A DNA stretch of 57,491 nucleotides, from positions 1-57,491 of the forward strand of contig NZ_LOCN01000013.1 in assembly GCF_001574435.1 (NCBI RefSeq). The letters are read 5' to 3'. Position numbers and translations under genes: made by a program. This document shows, in pieces, positions 9,185 through 18,389 of the stretch. Origin of the DNA: Moritella sp. JT01 (GTDB lineage Bacteria > Pseudomonadota > Gammaproteobacteria > Enterobacterales > Moritellaceae). Numbering within the stretch: position 1 is the stretch's first letter; every line of letters begins with the position of its first letter. A model generated the notes under the pieces. It had not been told where the DNA came from. It was given only the letters and a program-made list of their open reading frames with translations, and searched no databases.

Positions 9185-9218
9185 AGCCCAAGTTATTTTT
9201 AACTTGGGCTTTTTTATT
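9185..9218 (+). terminator. Rho-independent terminator of mdh
   Basis: AAGCCCAAGTT and AACTTGGGCTT form an 11-bp stem around an ATTTTT-type loop, followed by a T-rich run. Classical intrinsic terminator 40-odd nt after the mdh stop. Confidence 0.9.
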
Positions 9219-9244
9219 TAAGAAAACGACACGTCGGTCGATAT
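9218..9244 (+). promoter_or_regulatory. Possible flagellar sigma-28 promoter for motX
   Basis: TTAAG at 9218 is followed, after sigma-28-like spacing, by GTCGATAT (9237-9244), close to the -10 consensus GCCGATAA. It lies about 55 nt before the motX start. The match is imperfect, but the target gene makes it plausible. Confidence 0.4.
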
Positions 9245-9298
9245 AACTATTACCACAGTAGTTATTATCGCTGAAAATTTTCTTTTAGGTTGATTGAT

Positions 9299-10096
9299 AT
9301 GCTTATAACACCGACAGCTCGGTTAACGACAATTGGTCATTATGTGAAAACGGCATTATTAGTCATAGCGACGAGTGTGTCTTTGGCTACTGCAATGCCA
9401 GTATTTGCAGAAACAAGTACCAAGCCCGTTGTGTTCAGCAAACCTGTTGGTGAAAAAGAGCAACGTATTACCGACAGCGGCGAACGTGCTGTTGCGGCGG
9501 AAAAAGCAGGTAAAACAGCATCTGCATTCAGCGAATATCCCAGTGCGATTGAGTTATATAGTGATGATGAACTTAATCAGCTCATTGCGGAAAATACTCA
9601 TCTTAAACGGGTGCGAGCAGATGACTGTCAACTTGTTGCTGATATTAAAGCGCGTGCTGAATTAGTGAGACTACCGACGTATCAATTTTTATGGGGTGAC
9701 ATGTTAGCTTGGGGAGTGTGTGTTGATAAAAATGCCGAACTCGGTGTTTATTATATGCGTGAAGCCGCCAGACAGGGTCTACCTCGGGCATTGGAACAAC
9801 TGGGTCGTTACTATGTACAAGGGAAATTTGTGCAGCAAGATATTGAACGTGCTTTGCCGTTATTTGAGCAATCGGCTAAATTAGGTTTTCTACCGGCGAA
9901 AATACAATGGACCGAGCTATTAGTGCGAGGCTACGGTAGCCCTTATGATTATCAAATGGCGTACAGTTATTTATATAATACTGTGACGGCTGATGTTAAG
10001 ATGCACAAAAAATTAACCCTATTATTAGCGCAATTAGAAAACTTAATGCCTGAGCGTGTGGTTACAGCAGCAAAAAATGCCGCTAAATATCAGTAA
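9299..10096 (+). CDS. motX: Sodium-driven polar flagellar motor protein MotX
   Basis: A 265-residue exported protein. A basic N-terminus and hydrophobic stretch (about residues 18-37) form a signal peptide ending near VFA. The C-terminal two thirds match MotX as I recall it from Vibrio: RVRADDCQLVADIKARAE, the FLWGDMLAWGVCV segment with a cysteine pair, and Sel1-like repeats (ALEQLGRYYVQGKFVQQDIERA). MotX forms the T ring around the basal body with MotY and anchors the PomAB stator. The neighbours rnr and rlmB match the Vibrio arrangement. The start is an ATG with AGG upstream. It is about 50 residues longer than Vibrio MotX (about 211), the extra being a polar linker after the signal peptide. 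Confidence 0.85.
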   Translation: MLITPTARLTTIGHYVKTALLVIATSVSLATAMPVFAETSTKPVVFSKPVGEKEQRITDSGERAVAAEKAGKTASAFSEYPSAIELYSDDELNQLIAENTHLKRVRADDCQLVADIKARAELVRLPTYQFLWGDMLAWGVCVDKNAELGVYYMREAARQGLPRALEQLGRYYVQGKFVQQDIERALPLFEQSAKLGFLPAKIQWTELLVRGYGSPYDYQMAYSYLYNTVTADVKMHKKLTLLLAQLENLMPERVVTAAKNAAKYQ

Positions 10097-10279
10097 GCAT
10101 GACTAATTAATAACGGCATTAAAGCTAACTGAATAGTCAATTAGAGTTAGTTTCGATTCGATTCGATGTTCATTTATCACTATCCTTCTCGTATACCGAG
10201 TTACTTAGGGTACAAAACTGTATCCTAATGTGCTTTGGGTATATAATCCGAGCTATATACCTACCAATTTGGACCTTCT

Positions 10280-12817
10280 ATGAGTAAAGACCCTTTCCAT
10301 ACGCGCGAGCAGGAAAAATACAGCAATCCTATTCCTAGTCGAGAATTTATTCTTGATTATCTTCGTAGCCTTGATAAAACGATTAATCGTGAGCAAATAT
10401 TTGCTGGATTACAATTAGCAGGTGAAGAACACGAAGAAGCTTTACGTCGTCGTTTACGTGCGATGGAACGTGATGGACAGTTAATTTTTGCTCGTAACAG
10501 AACGTATGAGTTACCTGAAAATTTAGATCTATTGGAAGGCCTAGTATTAGGTCATCGCGATGGCTTTGGCTTTTTCCGCCCTGATGATGGTGGTAAAGAT
10601 TTATTTATCTCTATCCGTCAAATGTCGACGTTATTCCATGGCGATCGTATTCTTGCACAACCTGTAAAAGAAGAATTTAAAGGCCGTAAAGAAGCACGTT
10701 TTGTACGTTTATTAGATGCTGAACCACTGCAACTTGTTGGTCGTGTTTATCTGGATAAAGGCATTGCCTTTGTACGTCCGGATGACAGCCGTATTAAACA
10801 AGAAGTGCGTATTAGCGACGAAGAACGTCTTGGTGCTCGTGCTGGTCAAATGGTTGTGACTGAAATTTTAAAACGTCCGACTTATAACTTACCTGCATTA
10901 GGTAAAGTGATTGAAATATTGGGTGAAAATATGGCACCTGGTATGGAAATTCAAGTAGCGATCCGTACCCACGATATTCCCCATGTATGGCCTGAACATA
11001 TTCTTGAAGACATGGAAAAACTGTCTCCAGAAGTACCTGAAGAATCAAAATTAAATCGTGTTGATTTACGTGACTTACCGTTATTAACGATTGATGGCGA
11101 AGATGCCCGAGATTTTGATGACGCGGTATTCTGTGAACGTAAAAAAAGCGGTGGCTGGCGTTTATGGGTAGCGATTGCTGACGTAAGTTCATACGTACAA
11201 ACGAATTCTGATTTAGATTTAGAAGCACAAGGCCGTGGTAACTCGGTTTACTTCCCTGAGCAAGTAGTGCCTATGCTGCCAGAAGTATTATCGAATGGTT
11301 TATGCTCGCTAAATCCACATGTTGACCGTCTATGTATGGTTTGTGAAATGACCATTTCTGATGCTGGACGTTTGTCTGGTTATAAATTTTACGAAGCGGT
11401 GATGAACTCACATGCGCGTTTAACGTATACCAAAGTGGCCAACATTCTTGATGGTGATACTGAATTGCGTGATGAATATCAAGCGGTAGTACCACATCTT
11501 CACGAATTACATAACATGTACAAAGTGTTGAAAACAGCACGTTCTGAACGTGGTGCGATTGAGTTCGAAACGTTAGAAACGCGTTTTGTATTTAATGAAC
11601 ACCGTAAAATCGATAAGATCGTGCCGGTTGTACGTAACGATGCGCATAAACTGATTGAAGAATGCATGATCTTAGCGAACGTGTCATCGGCACGTTTTGT
11701 TAGCAAGCATAAAGCAGCTGCATTATTACGTGTGCATGATACTCCAGGTGAAGAAAAGTTAGTTAACTTCAGAAGTTTCTTAAGTGAGACGGGTTTAGAG
11801 TTAAAGGGTGGTTTGAAACCAACACCACTCGATTACGCTGATTTGATTAGTCGTATTCAAGATCGTCCGGATAAAGAACTTATCCAAACGATGCTGTTAC
11901 GTTCAATGAAACAAGCAGTATACCAAGCTGAGAACAACGGTCACTTTGGTTTAGCATTAACAGCATATGGTCACTTTACGTCACCAATTCGTCGTTACCC
12001 TGATTTAGTATTACACCGAGCAATCAAGTTTGAAATTGCGAACCAAGCGGCAGTTAAAGCAGGCGAGCCATTAACCCAGCGTTGGACTAGCACTGGCGGT
12101 TATTGCTACCAAGTATCGGATGTTGAGACACTCGGTGAGCATTGCTCATTAACAGAACGTCGTGCCGATGATGCAACGCGTGATGTATCCGATTTCTTGA
12201 AATGTGAATATATGCAAGATCACCTTGGTGATACATTCGACGGTGTGATTGCTGCGGTAACTAACTTTGGTTTCTTTGTGCGTATCAAAAACTTAAACAT
12301 CGATGGCTTGGTACATGTATCTAGCTTACGCGGTGATTATTATAACTTTGATGGCGGACGCCAAACCTTACGTGGCGAGAAAAGCGGTGTTGAATATCGC
12401 ATCGGTGATCAAGTCGAGGTGAAAGTCTTAGCGATCAACATGAACGATAAGAAAATTGATCTTGAGATAGCGGGTGCAGTACAACACAGCCGTCGCAGTA
12501 AACGTAAACCAGCTGAATTTTCAGGTAAGCGTAAACCGGCAACAGCGGCCAAAGAATCTGACCCTAAAGCTAAAAAACGTGACAAGCTAAAGCTTAATAC
12601 GAATGATGATGCAGTCGTGAGCGCGGAAGAAAAAGCCCGCTTTGCTGCAAAGTTGAAGCCGCAAGCTGATGCATCTACTGAACAAGGTAAGTCGCCTGTT
12701 GAGACGACTAAGCCTAAAAGTAAGACTAAACCAGCGAAGAAGAAAGTAAAAGCCAAGGCTAAATCACGCCCAGGCAGAGCTGAACGTTCAAAGCAAAAAG
12801 CAAATACTAATAAATAG
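10280..12817 (+). CDS. rnr: Ribonuclease R
   Basis: An 845-residue 3'-5' exoribonuclease of the RNase II/R family (E. coli RNase R: 813). The order is an N-terminal helix-turn-helix region, two cold-shock domains, the RNB catalytic domain with LLTIDGEDARDFDDAVF (the metal-binding aspartates) and SPIRRYPDLVLHRAI, an S1 domain (GDTFDGVIAAVTNFGFFVRI), and a long lysine-rich tail from about residue 735. It degrades structured RNA, mRNA fragments and defective rRNA, and works in cold adaptation and trans-translation. It lies 41 nt before rlmB, as in E. coli, and probably shares its transcript. Confidence 0.96.
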   Translation: MSKDPFHTREQEKYSNPIPSREFILDYLRSLDKTINREQIFAGLQLAGEEHEEALRRRLRAMERDGQLIFARNRTYELPENLDLLEGLVLGHRDGFGFFRPDDGGKDLFISIRQMSTLFHGDRILAQPVKEEFKGRKEARFVRLLDAEPLQLVGRVYLDKGIAFVRPDDSRIKQEVRISDEERLGARAGQMVVTEILKRPTYNLPALGKVIEILGENMAPGMEIQVAIRTHDIPHVWPEHILEDMEKLSPEVPEESKLNRVDLRDLPLLTIDGEDARDFDDAVFCERKKSGGWRLWVAIADVSSYVQTNSDLDLEAQGRGNSVYFPEQVVPMLPEVLSNGLCSLNPHVDRLCMVCEMTISDAGRLSGYKFYEAVMNSHARLTYTKVANILDGDTELRDEYQAVVPHLHELHNMYKVLKTARSERGAIEFETLETRFVFNEHRKIDKIVPVVRNDAHKLIEECMILANVSSARFVSKHKAAALLRVHDTPGEEKLVNFRSFLSETGLELKGGLKPTPLDYADLISRIQDRPDKELIQTMLLRSMKQAVYQAENNGHFGLALTAYGHFTSPIRRYPDLVLHRAIKFEIANQAAVKAGEPLTQRWTSTGGYCYQVSDVETLGEHCSLTERRADDATRDVSDFLKCEYMQDHLGDTFDGVIAAVTNFGFFVRIKNLNIDGLVHVSSLRGDYYNFDGGRQTLRGEKSGVEYRIGDQVEVKVLAINMNDKKIDLEIAGAVQHSRRSKRKPAEFSGKRKPATAAKESDPKAKKRDKLKLNTNDDAVVSAEEKARFAAKLKPQADASTEQGKSPVETTKPKSKTKPAKKKVKAKAKSRPGRAERSKQKANTNK

Positions 12818-12858
12818 TAATAGCAATAGTAATAATAGTGACAAGGTAGAGAGATACA

Positions 12859-13611
12859 ATGAGCAGTGAACTAATTTTCGGTATTCATGCAGTTAAATCA
12901 TTATTGGAGCATGAACCAGAGCGCTTCATTGAAGTATATGCATTAAAAGGACGTGAAGATGATCGTCTAACACCATTAATCGCAGAATTAAATGATATTG
13001 GTATTGCAGTGCAATTGGTTAACCGTAACACACTGGATAAGAAGTGCGACGGCGGCCGTCATAACGGTGTATTAGCGCGCGTTAAAGAAGGTAAGAAATT
13101 AAACGAATCTGATCTAGATACGTTACTTAATCGTCTTGAAGAGAAAGAACAACAGCCATTATTATTGATTCTTGATGGCGTTACTGACCCACATAATCTA
13201 GGTGCTTGTTTACGTAGTGCTGATGCGGCTGGTGTTCATGCTGTTATCGTGCCTAAAGATAAGTCAGTACAACTGACGTCTGTGGTGCGTAAAGTAGCCT
13301 GTGGCGCCGCAGAAACAGTGCCACTAATTGCCGTGACAAACCTTGCACGTACTATGCGTGAGCTACAAGAACGTCGTATCTGGATTGTAGGTACTGCGGG
13401 CGAAGCAACACAAGATTTATACCAGCCTAAACTAACAGGCCCATTAGCTATTGCGATGGGTGCGGAAGAGAAAGGTCTGCGTCGTTTAACGCGTGAACAT
13501 TGTGATGAGCTAATTAGCATCCCAATGGCGGGTAGCGTTTCAAGCTTGAACGTATCAGTAGCGACTGGTATTTGTTTGTTTGAAGTTGTACGTCAACGTC
13601 AGGCTAAATAA
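12859..13611 (+). CDS. rlmB: 23S rRNA (guanosine-2'-O)-methyltransferase RlmB
   Basis: A 250-residue SpoU-family methyltransferase. The N-terminal L30e-like substrate-binding domain covers about residues 1-75 ([11 protein letters not shown]). The C-terminal knotted SPOUT domain carries motif 1 [21 protein letters not shown], motif 2 [12 protein letters not shown] and motif 3 [18 protein letters not shown]. It methylates the ribose of G2251 (E. coli numbering) in the peptidyl-transferase loop using S-adenosylmethionine. It follows rnr closely, as in enterics, and ends before a clear terminator. Confidence 0.96.
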   Translation: MSSELIFGIHAVKSLLEHEPERFIEVYALKGREDDRLTPLIAELNDIGIAVQLVNRNTLDKKCDGGRHNGVLARVKEGKKLNESDLDTLLNRLEEKEQQPLLLILDGVTDPHNLGACLRSADAAGVHAVIVPKDKSVQLTSVVRKVACGAAETVPLIAVTNLARTMRELQERRIWIVGTAGEATQDLYQPKLTGPLAIAMGAEEKGLRRLTREHCDELISIPMAGSVSSLNVSVATGICLFEVVRQRQAK

Positions 13612-13697
13612 TCCTACGCGCTTGTTTGGTGAATAGGTTTAGTAAATAGGCTTAGTAAATCGGTTTAACCAATCGGTTTACAACAATGAGTTGATAT

Positions 13698-13731
13698 AAA
13701 AAAAGCGTCCAATCAATGGACGCTTTTTTAT
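13698..13731 (+). terminator. Rho-independent terminator of rnr-rlmB
   Basis: AAAAAGCGTCC and GGACGCTTTTT pair around a short AATCAAT loop, with A-runs and T-runs on the two sides. It can act on both strands, serving rlmB and the convergent RDD gene. Confidence 0.9.
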
Positions 13732-13804
13732 TAACTCTATTTTATCACCTAAAGTTTTTATCGACTATCGTGTGCTGCCACTATTTAGCGTAATGCGCTA
13801 GCGA

Positions 13805-14371
13805 TTAAGCATCCATTACATCAGACGCTTCCGTTTTACCGTCACTACCGACATGGACTCCGCTACTCGCAATTTTACGGCCTCTTGGCATCTTCACGAC
13901 TAATGTTTTCGCTAAGTCATCATGTAGGCAGCGGCGTTGATCACCTCTAAAAATAGCTAAAAAATTACTGATCGTAATTACAAAACCAAAAAATGGTAGA
14001 TAAGCGACAACCCAAAATGGCAGGTAACGCTTGAGGATGATGTCTTGTAAGCTGAGGCGTTGGCCATTTTCGCCGACCACTGCAATACCAACAATGCGTT
14101 TACCTAGGGTCTGACCATATTCTTTAAGTAAGTAACTGTTTAACGCCATGAATAGCAGAATCTCAAGCAATGATACTTTGACTTGAGTGGCAAAGGAAAT
14201 CGTGAAATTTTCATCGATACCGGCACTTAAATTCAGTAAATCAAAACCGAGAATAAACGGGACTAACATTACAGTCGGAAAAATGACTTTATCTAATATT
14301 GCGGCTTGGAAGCGTTGAGCTAACGTGGCAAGTTCAACATATTGACGTGATGACGAAGGTTCAGGTTGCAT
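13805..14371 (-). CDS. RDD family membrane protein
   Basis: A 188-residue protein with an RDD domain, a small integral-membrane module of three helices. Helices are visible at about residues 31-50 (IFPTVMLVPFILGFDLL), 72-88 (LLEILLFMALNSYLL) and 120-145 (LPFWVVAYLPFFGFVITISNFL). The KEYGQTLGKRIVGIAVV segment between helices 2 and 3 is the most conserved part of the family. RDD proteins are poorly characterised; some are linked to cation exchange. It is encoded alone, convergent with rlmB. The window holds a second RDD protein at 50526. No function is assigned. Confidence 0.8.
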   Translation of the reverse strand: MQPEPSSSRQYVELATLAQRFQAAILDKVIFPTVMLVPFILGFDLLNLSAGIDENFTISFATQVKVSLLEILLFMALNSYLLKEYGQTLGKRIVGIAVVGENGQRLSLQDIILKRYLPFWVVAYLPFFGFVITISNFLAIFRGDQRRCLHDDLAKTLVVKMPRGRKIASSGVHVGSDGKTEASDVMDA

Positions 14372-14544
14372 ATGACTTCTATAAATTAGTGAGTTAACTG
14401 GAATTCAGACATAGATAATAATCAATCCTTAGCGTAATAATCAAGATTTACTCGCACTTATTTACGAATTAAAGTTTTAATTCACAGCGTAAATAATATT
14501 GTTATTATGTTAGGTGATTTTAATTTTAGTATATGGGATTGATT

Positions 14545-15021
14545 ATGACTTGGATGTGTTATCGGTTTAGTGAGTTGTCCAGTTTGCAACTCTATGATGT
14601 ATTGCAATTACGTGCAGCTATCTTTGTTGTCGAGCAAGATTGCGCTTATCAAGATATCGATGGTTTAGATATGCATCCAGATACGCGTCATATTCTGCAT
14701 TATAGTACGAAAGGTGAGTTACTTGCTTATCTGCGTATTTTAGCGGCGGGAGTTAGTTACCCCGATGTCGCGATTGGTCGTGTTGTCACTGCTACATCAG
14801 CCCGTGGACAAGGACTTGGTCATCAGTTACTTGAACGTGGTATTAGTGCGGCCAAATCAGTATGGCCGGATCAAGATTTATACCTTTCTGCACAAGCTCA
14901 TTTACAGCGTTATTATCAACGTTATGAGTTTGCTACTGTGACGGCAGAATATTTGGAAGATGGAATTCCCCACGTTGGTATGCGCTGGCAAGCGAGTGCT
15001 GAGCATTTGAAAAGCTCATAA
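14545..15021 (+). CDS. elaA: GNAT-family N-acetyltransferase ElaA
   Basis: A 158-residue protein collinear with E. coli ElaA. Recognisable stretches are ELSSLQLYDVLQLRAAIFVVEQ near the start, YQDIDGLDMHPDTRHIL, the acetyl-CoA loop IGRVVTATSARGQGLGHQLL (the R/Q-x-x-G-x-G/A motif), and the end DGIPHVGMRW. It should transfer acetyl groups from acetyl-CoA to an amine; the physiological substrate is not known. I prefer the ATG at 14545, which has GGGA upstream and matches the ElaA N-terminus, over one 12 nt earlier. It is monocistronic. A region of about 450 nt without genes follows and ends with the ribosomal-protein promoter. Confidence 0.85.
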   Translation: MTWMCYRFSELSSLQLYDVLQLRAAIFVVEQDCAYQDIDGLDMHPDTRHILHYSTKGELLAYLRILAAGVSYPDVAIGRVVTATSARGQGLGHQLLERGISAAKSVWPDQDLYLSAQAHLQRYYQRYEFATVTAEYLEDGIPHVGMRWQASAEHLKSS

Positions 15022-15348
15022 CAAACAAGACTAATAACATGCACGATAGCATGTACGGTGATAGTGTTTTGATCATAACAAGTCCTTGTTAATGGCAGTA
15101 TATTGTTGCCGTGATAATGTTTATTGTTATAGCGTATTCATTATTTAATATGGTACATATTATTCATTTTATTTTACGGTTTGATGATAAAAATATAAAT
15201 CAGCATTTGTTATTAATACTTTTATTTATCAATAATTAAAAGATGAATTTGAATTGATGCTTTAGACTTAATTCTTTCGTAGGCAGGGATGATACCCAAG
15301 TTACTTCAAGTATAAATGTAAATATTTACGATTATCTTCGCTGTCTAG

Positions 15349-15377
15349 TTGTATTGTGGGGAGTGACACTATATAAT
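15349..15377 (+). promoter_or_regulatory. Promoter of the rpsF operon
   Basis: TTGTAT (15349-15354) and a perfect TATAAT (15372-15377) are separated by exactly 17 nt. They lie about 100 nt before rpsF. This is a strong sigma-70 match. The stretch 15022-15348 holds nothing I can identify. Confidence 0.75.
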
Positions 15378-15416
15378 TCGCGGTCTCAAAATTAGTCAAT
15401 TTTCTATACGTTCCTT

Positions 15417-15449
15417 GCCTCGATGGACCGACTAAGCCAGAGCCGAGGC
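15417..15449 (+). promoter_or_regulatory. Stem-loop in the rpsF leader (possible S6:S18 regulatory site)
   Basis: GCCTCG (15417-15422) pairs perfectly with CGAGGC (15444-15449), enclosing a 21-nt loop containing ACCGAC. In many bacteria the S6:S18 complex represses its own operon by binding a leader structure with a CCG-type bulge. Position and motif fit, but the full consensus was not checked. Confidence 0.4.
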
Positions 15450-15474
15450 TGATTAAACCCGTGAGGAGCTTACG

Positions 15475-15849
15475 ATGCGTCATTACGAAATCGTATTTAT
15501 GGTTCACCCAGATCAAAGTGAACAAGTTACAGGCATGATTGAGCGTTACAGCGCTGTTGTGACTGAAGCAAATGGTACTATCCACCGTCTAGAAGACTGG
15601 GGTCGTCGCCAATTAGCATACCCAATCAACAAACTTCATAAAGCTCACTATGTTCTTATGAACATTGAAGCTGGCCAAGATGTTATTGATGAGCTAGAAA
15701 ATAACTTCCGCTTTAACGACGCTGTTATCCGTAGCATGTTCCTACGTACTAAAGGTGTTGTTACTGAAGCTTCTCCAATGGCTAAAGCTAAAGAAGAACG
15801 CCGTGAAGCGCCTGCTGCTACTACTACAGAAGCACCAGCTGCTAAATAA
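15475..15849 (+). CDS. rpsF: 30S ribosomal protein S6
   Basis: A 124-residue protein beginning [17 protein letters not shown], the standard S6 start. [25 protein letters not shown] and [16 protein letters not shown] match the RNA-binding fold of S6. The C-terminal tail is rich in Ala, Glu, Lys and Thr, as in gammaproteobacterial S6, where RimK can add glutamates to the end. S6 binds 16S rRNA with S18. A strong ribosome site (GAGGAG) precedes the start. First gene of rpsF-rpsR-rplI; priB is missing between rpsF and rpsR. Confidence 0.97.
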   Translation: MRHYEIVFMVHPDQSEQVTGMIERYSAVVTEANGTIHRLEDWGRRQLAYPINKLHKAHYVLMNIEAGQDVIDELENNFRFNDAVIRSMFLRTKGVVTEASPMAKAKEERREAPAATTTEAPAAK

Positions 15850-15919
15850 TAGCGTTTTAGCTATAGGTATTTGTTTGTTGGATAACATTTAGTTATCCAA
15901 TTTGTTGAGAAGATTTTAG

Positions 15920-16159
<240 letters not shown>

Positions 16160-16207
16160 GCTATTGTTTGGTCGTCAAGACTAACTCTCTATATTTGAGG
16201 AAAGGTA

Positions 16208-16660
16208 ATGAAAGTAATTTTATTAGACAAGATCGCTAAATTAGGTAAATTAGGCGAGACTGTTAACGTTAAAGCTGGTTATGCTCGTAACTTCCTTTTA
16301 CCGAAAGGTAAAGCGGTTCTAGCAACTAAAGCAAACGTAGAATCTTTCGAAGCACGTCGTGCTGAACTAGAAGCTAACGTAGCTGCTGTTAAAGCAACTG
16401 CTGAAGCTAAAGCTGCAACAATCAACGCTCTAGAAGCTGTTGTAATTGCAACTAAAGCTGGTGACGAAGGTAAGATTTTCGGTTCTATCGGTACTCGTGA
16501 CATCGCTGATGCGATCGTTGCTGCTGGTGTTGAAGTTGCTAAAAGTGAAGTTCGTCTTCCTGAAGGCGCTTTACGTACTCTTGGTGCGTTCGAAATCAGC
16601 ATCCAAGTACACAGCGAAGTATTCGCTACAGTGAACTTAGAAGTTGTAGCTGCAGCTTAA
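16208..16660 (+). CDS. rplI: 50S ribosomal protein L9
   Basis: A 150-residue protein, close to the 149 of E. coli L9. The N-terminal RNA-binding domain [36 protein letters not shown] is followed by a long alanine-rich connecting helix and a C-terminal domain ([15 protein letters not shown] ... [14 protein letters not shown]). L9 binds 23S rRNA near the L1 stalk and helps maintain reading frame. Third gene of the operon, preceded by GAGGAAAGG and followed by a strong terminator. Confidence 0.98.
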   Translation: MKVILLDKIAKLGKLGETVNVKAGYARNFLLPKGKAVLATKANVESFEARRAELEANVAAVKATAEAKAATINALEAVVIATKAGDEGKIFGSIGTRDIADAIVAAGVEVAKSEVRLPEGALRTLGAFEISIQVHSEVFATVNLEVVAAA

Positions 16661-16692
16661 TTTAAAGTTTAACTTTAGATTAATCTCAGTAT

Positions 16693-16722
16693 AAAGCCAT
16701 GGCATATGCCATGGCTTTTTTT
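16693..16722 (+). terminator. Rho-independent terminator of rplI
   Basis: AAAGCCATGGC and GCCATGGCTTT form an 11-bp stem around ATAT, followed by seven T. It also faces the end of the minus-strand kinase gene. Confidence 0.92.
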
Positions 16723-16764
16723 ATGCCTGTAATTTGAGGGCATCGCTATTTTGGATAACCGGTA

Positions 16765-18369
16765 CTATTTTGGGTAGCCAGTGATGGTACGAATAGACTG
16801 GTATAACGGCTGTAACTGTTTGTACATTTTCAAATAGACTTGATTATAAAGCGCATCATAAGTCGCCACAATTTCTGGCTGCGGTTGAAATACTTTATTT
16901 ACTCGGGTCATCGCTGCAATTGCCTGATCAAAATCAGCATAAATACCAAGCCCAACCGCGGTAACAATCGCAGCTCCTAAGCCCGATGTTTCGAATGTAT
17001 GTGGGCGTTCTGCTGGCATATTAAAAATATTGGCCGTTAACTGCATCGCCACATCACTTTGAGAACCGCCACCTGATACCCGCAATGTGGTTATTTTGAC
17101 CTTGTTACGCTTGCTGATACGCTCTTTACCTTCGCGTAACGCATAGGCAAGCCCTTCTAAGATCGCGCGGTAAATATGGGTACGAGTATGCACATCACCA
17201 AAACCAATAATACCGCCTTTAGCTTCAGGTCCCGGTTCGCGCGCGCCAGGTGTCCAATAGGGTTGTAACATCAGCCCCATAGAACCGGCTGGAATGTCTG
17301 CGACTAAGCGATCGAATAATACTTCTGGTGCAATACCTTCGGCATCAGCGAGATGTTGCTCCCGTAAACCAAACTCTTTCTTAAACCAACTGATTAACCA
17401 AAAACCACGATAAATCATCACCTCTGAAGAATAGTGGCGCGGTATCGCGGAAGGAAAGGGCGGTAAATGTGGTGTGGCTTCTACGTATTTGTCTGTGGTT
17501 ATGTTAATCGTTGCGGTAGTACCATAACTTAAACACGCAATGTTGGTGCGATTGCCGCCAGAGCCGATAATTTCGCAAGCTTTGTCTGATGCCGAAGCTA
17601 TCACGGGTAATCCGGCTGGAATACCTGTATAGGCGGCAGCGTCTTCGGTGACATGACCAACAAGCTCTCCAGGTTCGACCAGATTAGGTAACATTTTCGG
17701 ATCTATCGCTAGCATATCCCAACGCCAATCCGATTTTTTTAACCAAGCCAGCTTTTTATAATCAAACGGGATATAACCCACTTGGCTACCAATTGAATCA
17801 ACCACGTTATCGGTGAACTTATAATTTAAAAAGCCTGATAACAGTAAGTATTTAGATGTATCTCGCCATACTTCGGGTTGATTTTGACGGATCCAAATGG
17901 CTTGTGACTTTTCTTGAAAACGCTGAATAATATCTTCGACACGGGCAATTTTAAATAACCAGTTCCAAGGCCATTGAATGCTTTCTTGTTGCGCATGACG
18001 TTGATCTAACCAGATGATCGCCGGCCGTAATGGTTTGCCTTCAGCATCAAGATTGATCACCGTACCACGTTGAGTCGTGATCGACATACCAGCAATATGC
18101 TGTTTATCGATCGTGGGGTATTGTTTAAGATCTTGCCAAAGTAAATCACAGGCCTGCTTGACGGCTAGCCAGTAATAATCTGGATCCTGCTCTGCCCAAC
18201 CAGGCTGCGTTGAAAAATAAGGGGTGATCACTTGTTGGCCTTTGGCGATCAAATTGCCTTGGTGATCAAAAAGTAGTGCGCGAACACTTTGGGTTCCATT
18301 ATCAATACTCAACAAATAGCGTTGCTGCTCCGATGCTAATGGTGATGATGTTGGAGTAAGACTATCCAT
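16765..18369 (-). CDS. FGGY-family carbohydrate/polyol kinase
   Basis: A 534-residue kinase with both FGGY ATPase domains. The N-terminal phosphate loop is LSIDNGTQSVRALLFD; GMSITTQRGTVI and the substrate-facing WLDQRHA follow. The C-terminal half has SYGTTATINI and GGGSQSDVAMQLTANIFNMP with GLGAAIVTAVGLG, the FGGY adenosine site. FGGY enzymes phosphorylate glycerol, xylulose, gluconate and related polyols; the substrate cannot be read from sequence. It is the third gene of an operon with a GlpD-like dehydrogenase (20 nt upstream) and an alkylglycerone-phosphate-synthase-like flavoprotein, pointing to glycerol or a glycerol derivative. It is longer than GlpK (about 500). Confidence 0.82.
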   Translation of the reverse strand: MDSLTPTSSPLASEQQRYLLSIDNGTQSVRALLFDHQGNLIAKGQQVITPYFSTQPGWAEQDPDYYWLAVKQACDLLWQDLKQYPTIDKQHIAGMSITTQRGTVINLDAEGKPLRPAIIWLDQRHAQQESIQWPWNWLFKIARVEDIIQRFQEKSQAIWIRQNQPEVWRDTSKYLLLSGFLNYKFTDNVVDSIGSQVGYIPFDYKKLAWLKKSDWRWDMLAIDPKMLPNLVEPGELVGHVTEDAAAYTGIPAGLPVIASASDKACEIIGSGGNRTNIACLSYGTTATINITTDKYVEATPHLPPFPSAIPRHYSSEVMIYRGFWLISWFKKEFGLREQHLADAEGIAPEVLFDRLVADIPAGSMGLMLQPYWTPGAREPGPEAKGGIIGFGDVHTRTHIYRAILEGLAYALREGKERISKRNKVKITTLRVSGGGSQSDVAMQLTANIFNMPAERPHTFETSGLGAAIVTAVGLGIYADFDQAIAAMTRVNKVFQPQPEIVATYDALYNQVYLKMYKQLQPLYQSIRTITGYPK

Positions 18370-18389
18370 GTAAATTCTCTCCGACTGAT

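Noticed and set aside
13236-13520. Minus-strand ORF inside rlmB
   Set aside because: Lies opposite conserved SPOUT motifs; an antisense shadow of a real gene.
16279-16602. Minus-strand alanine/serine-rich ORF opposite rplI
   Set aside because: Composition simply mirrors the alanine-rich helix of L9; no start signals.
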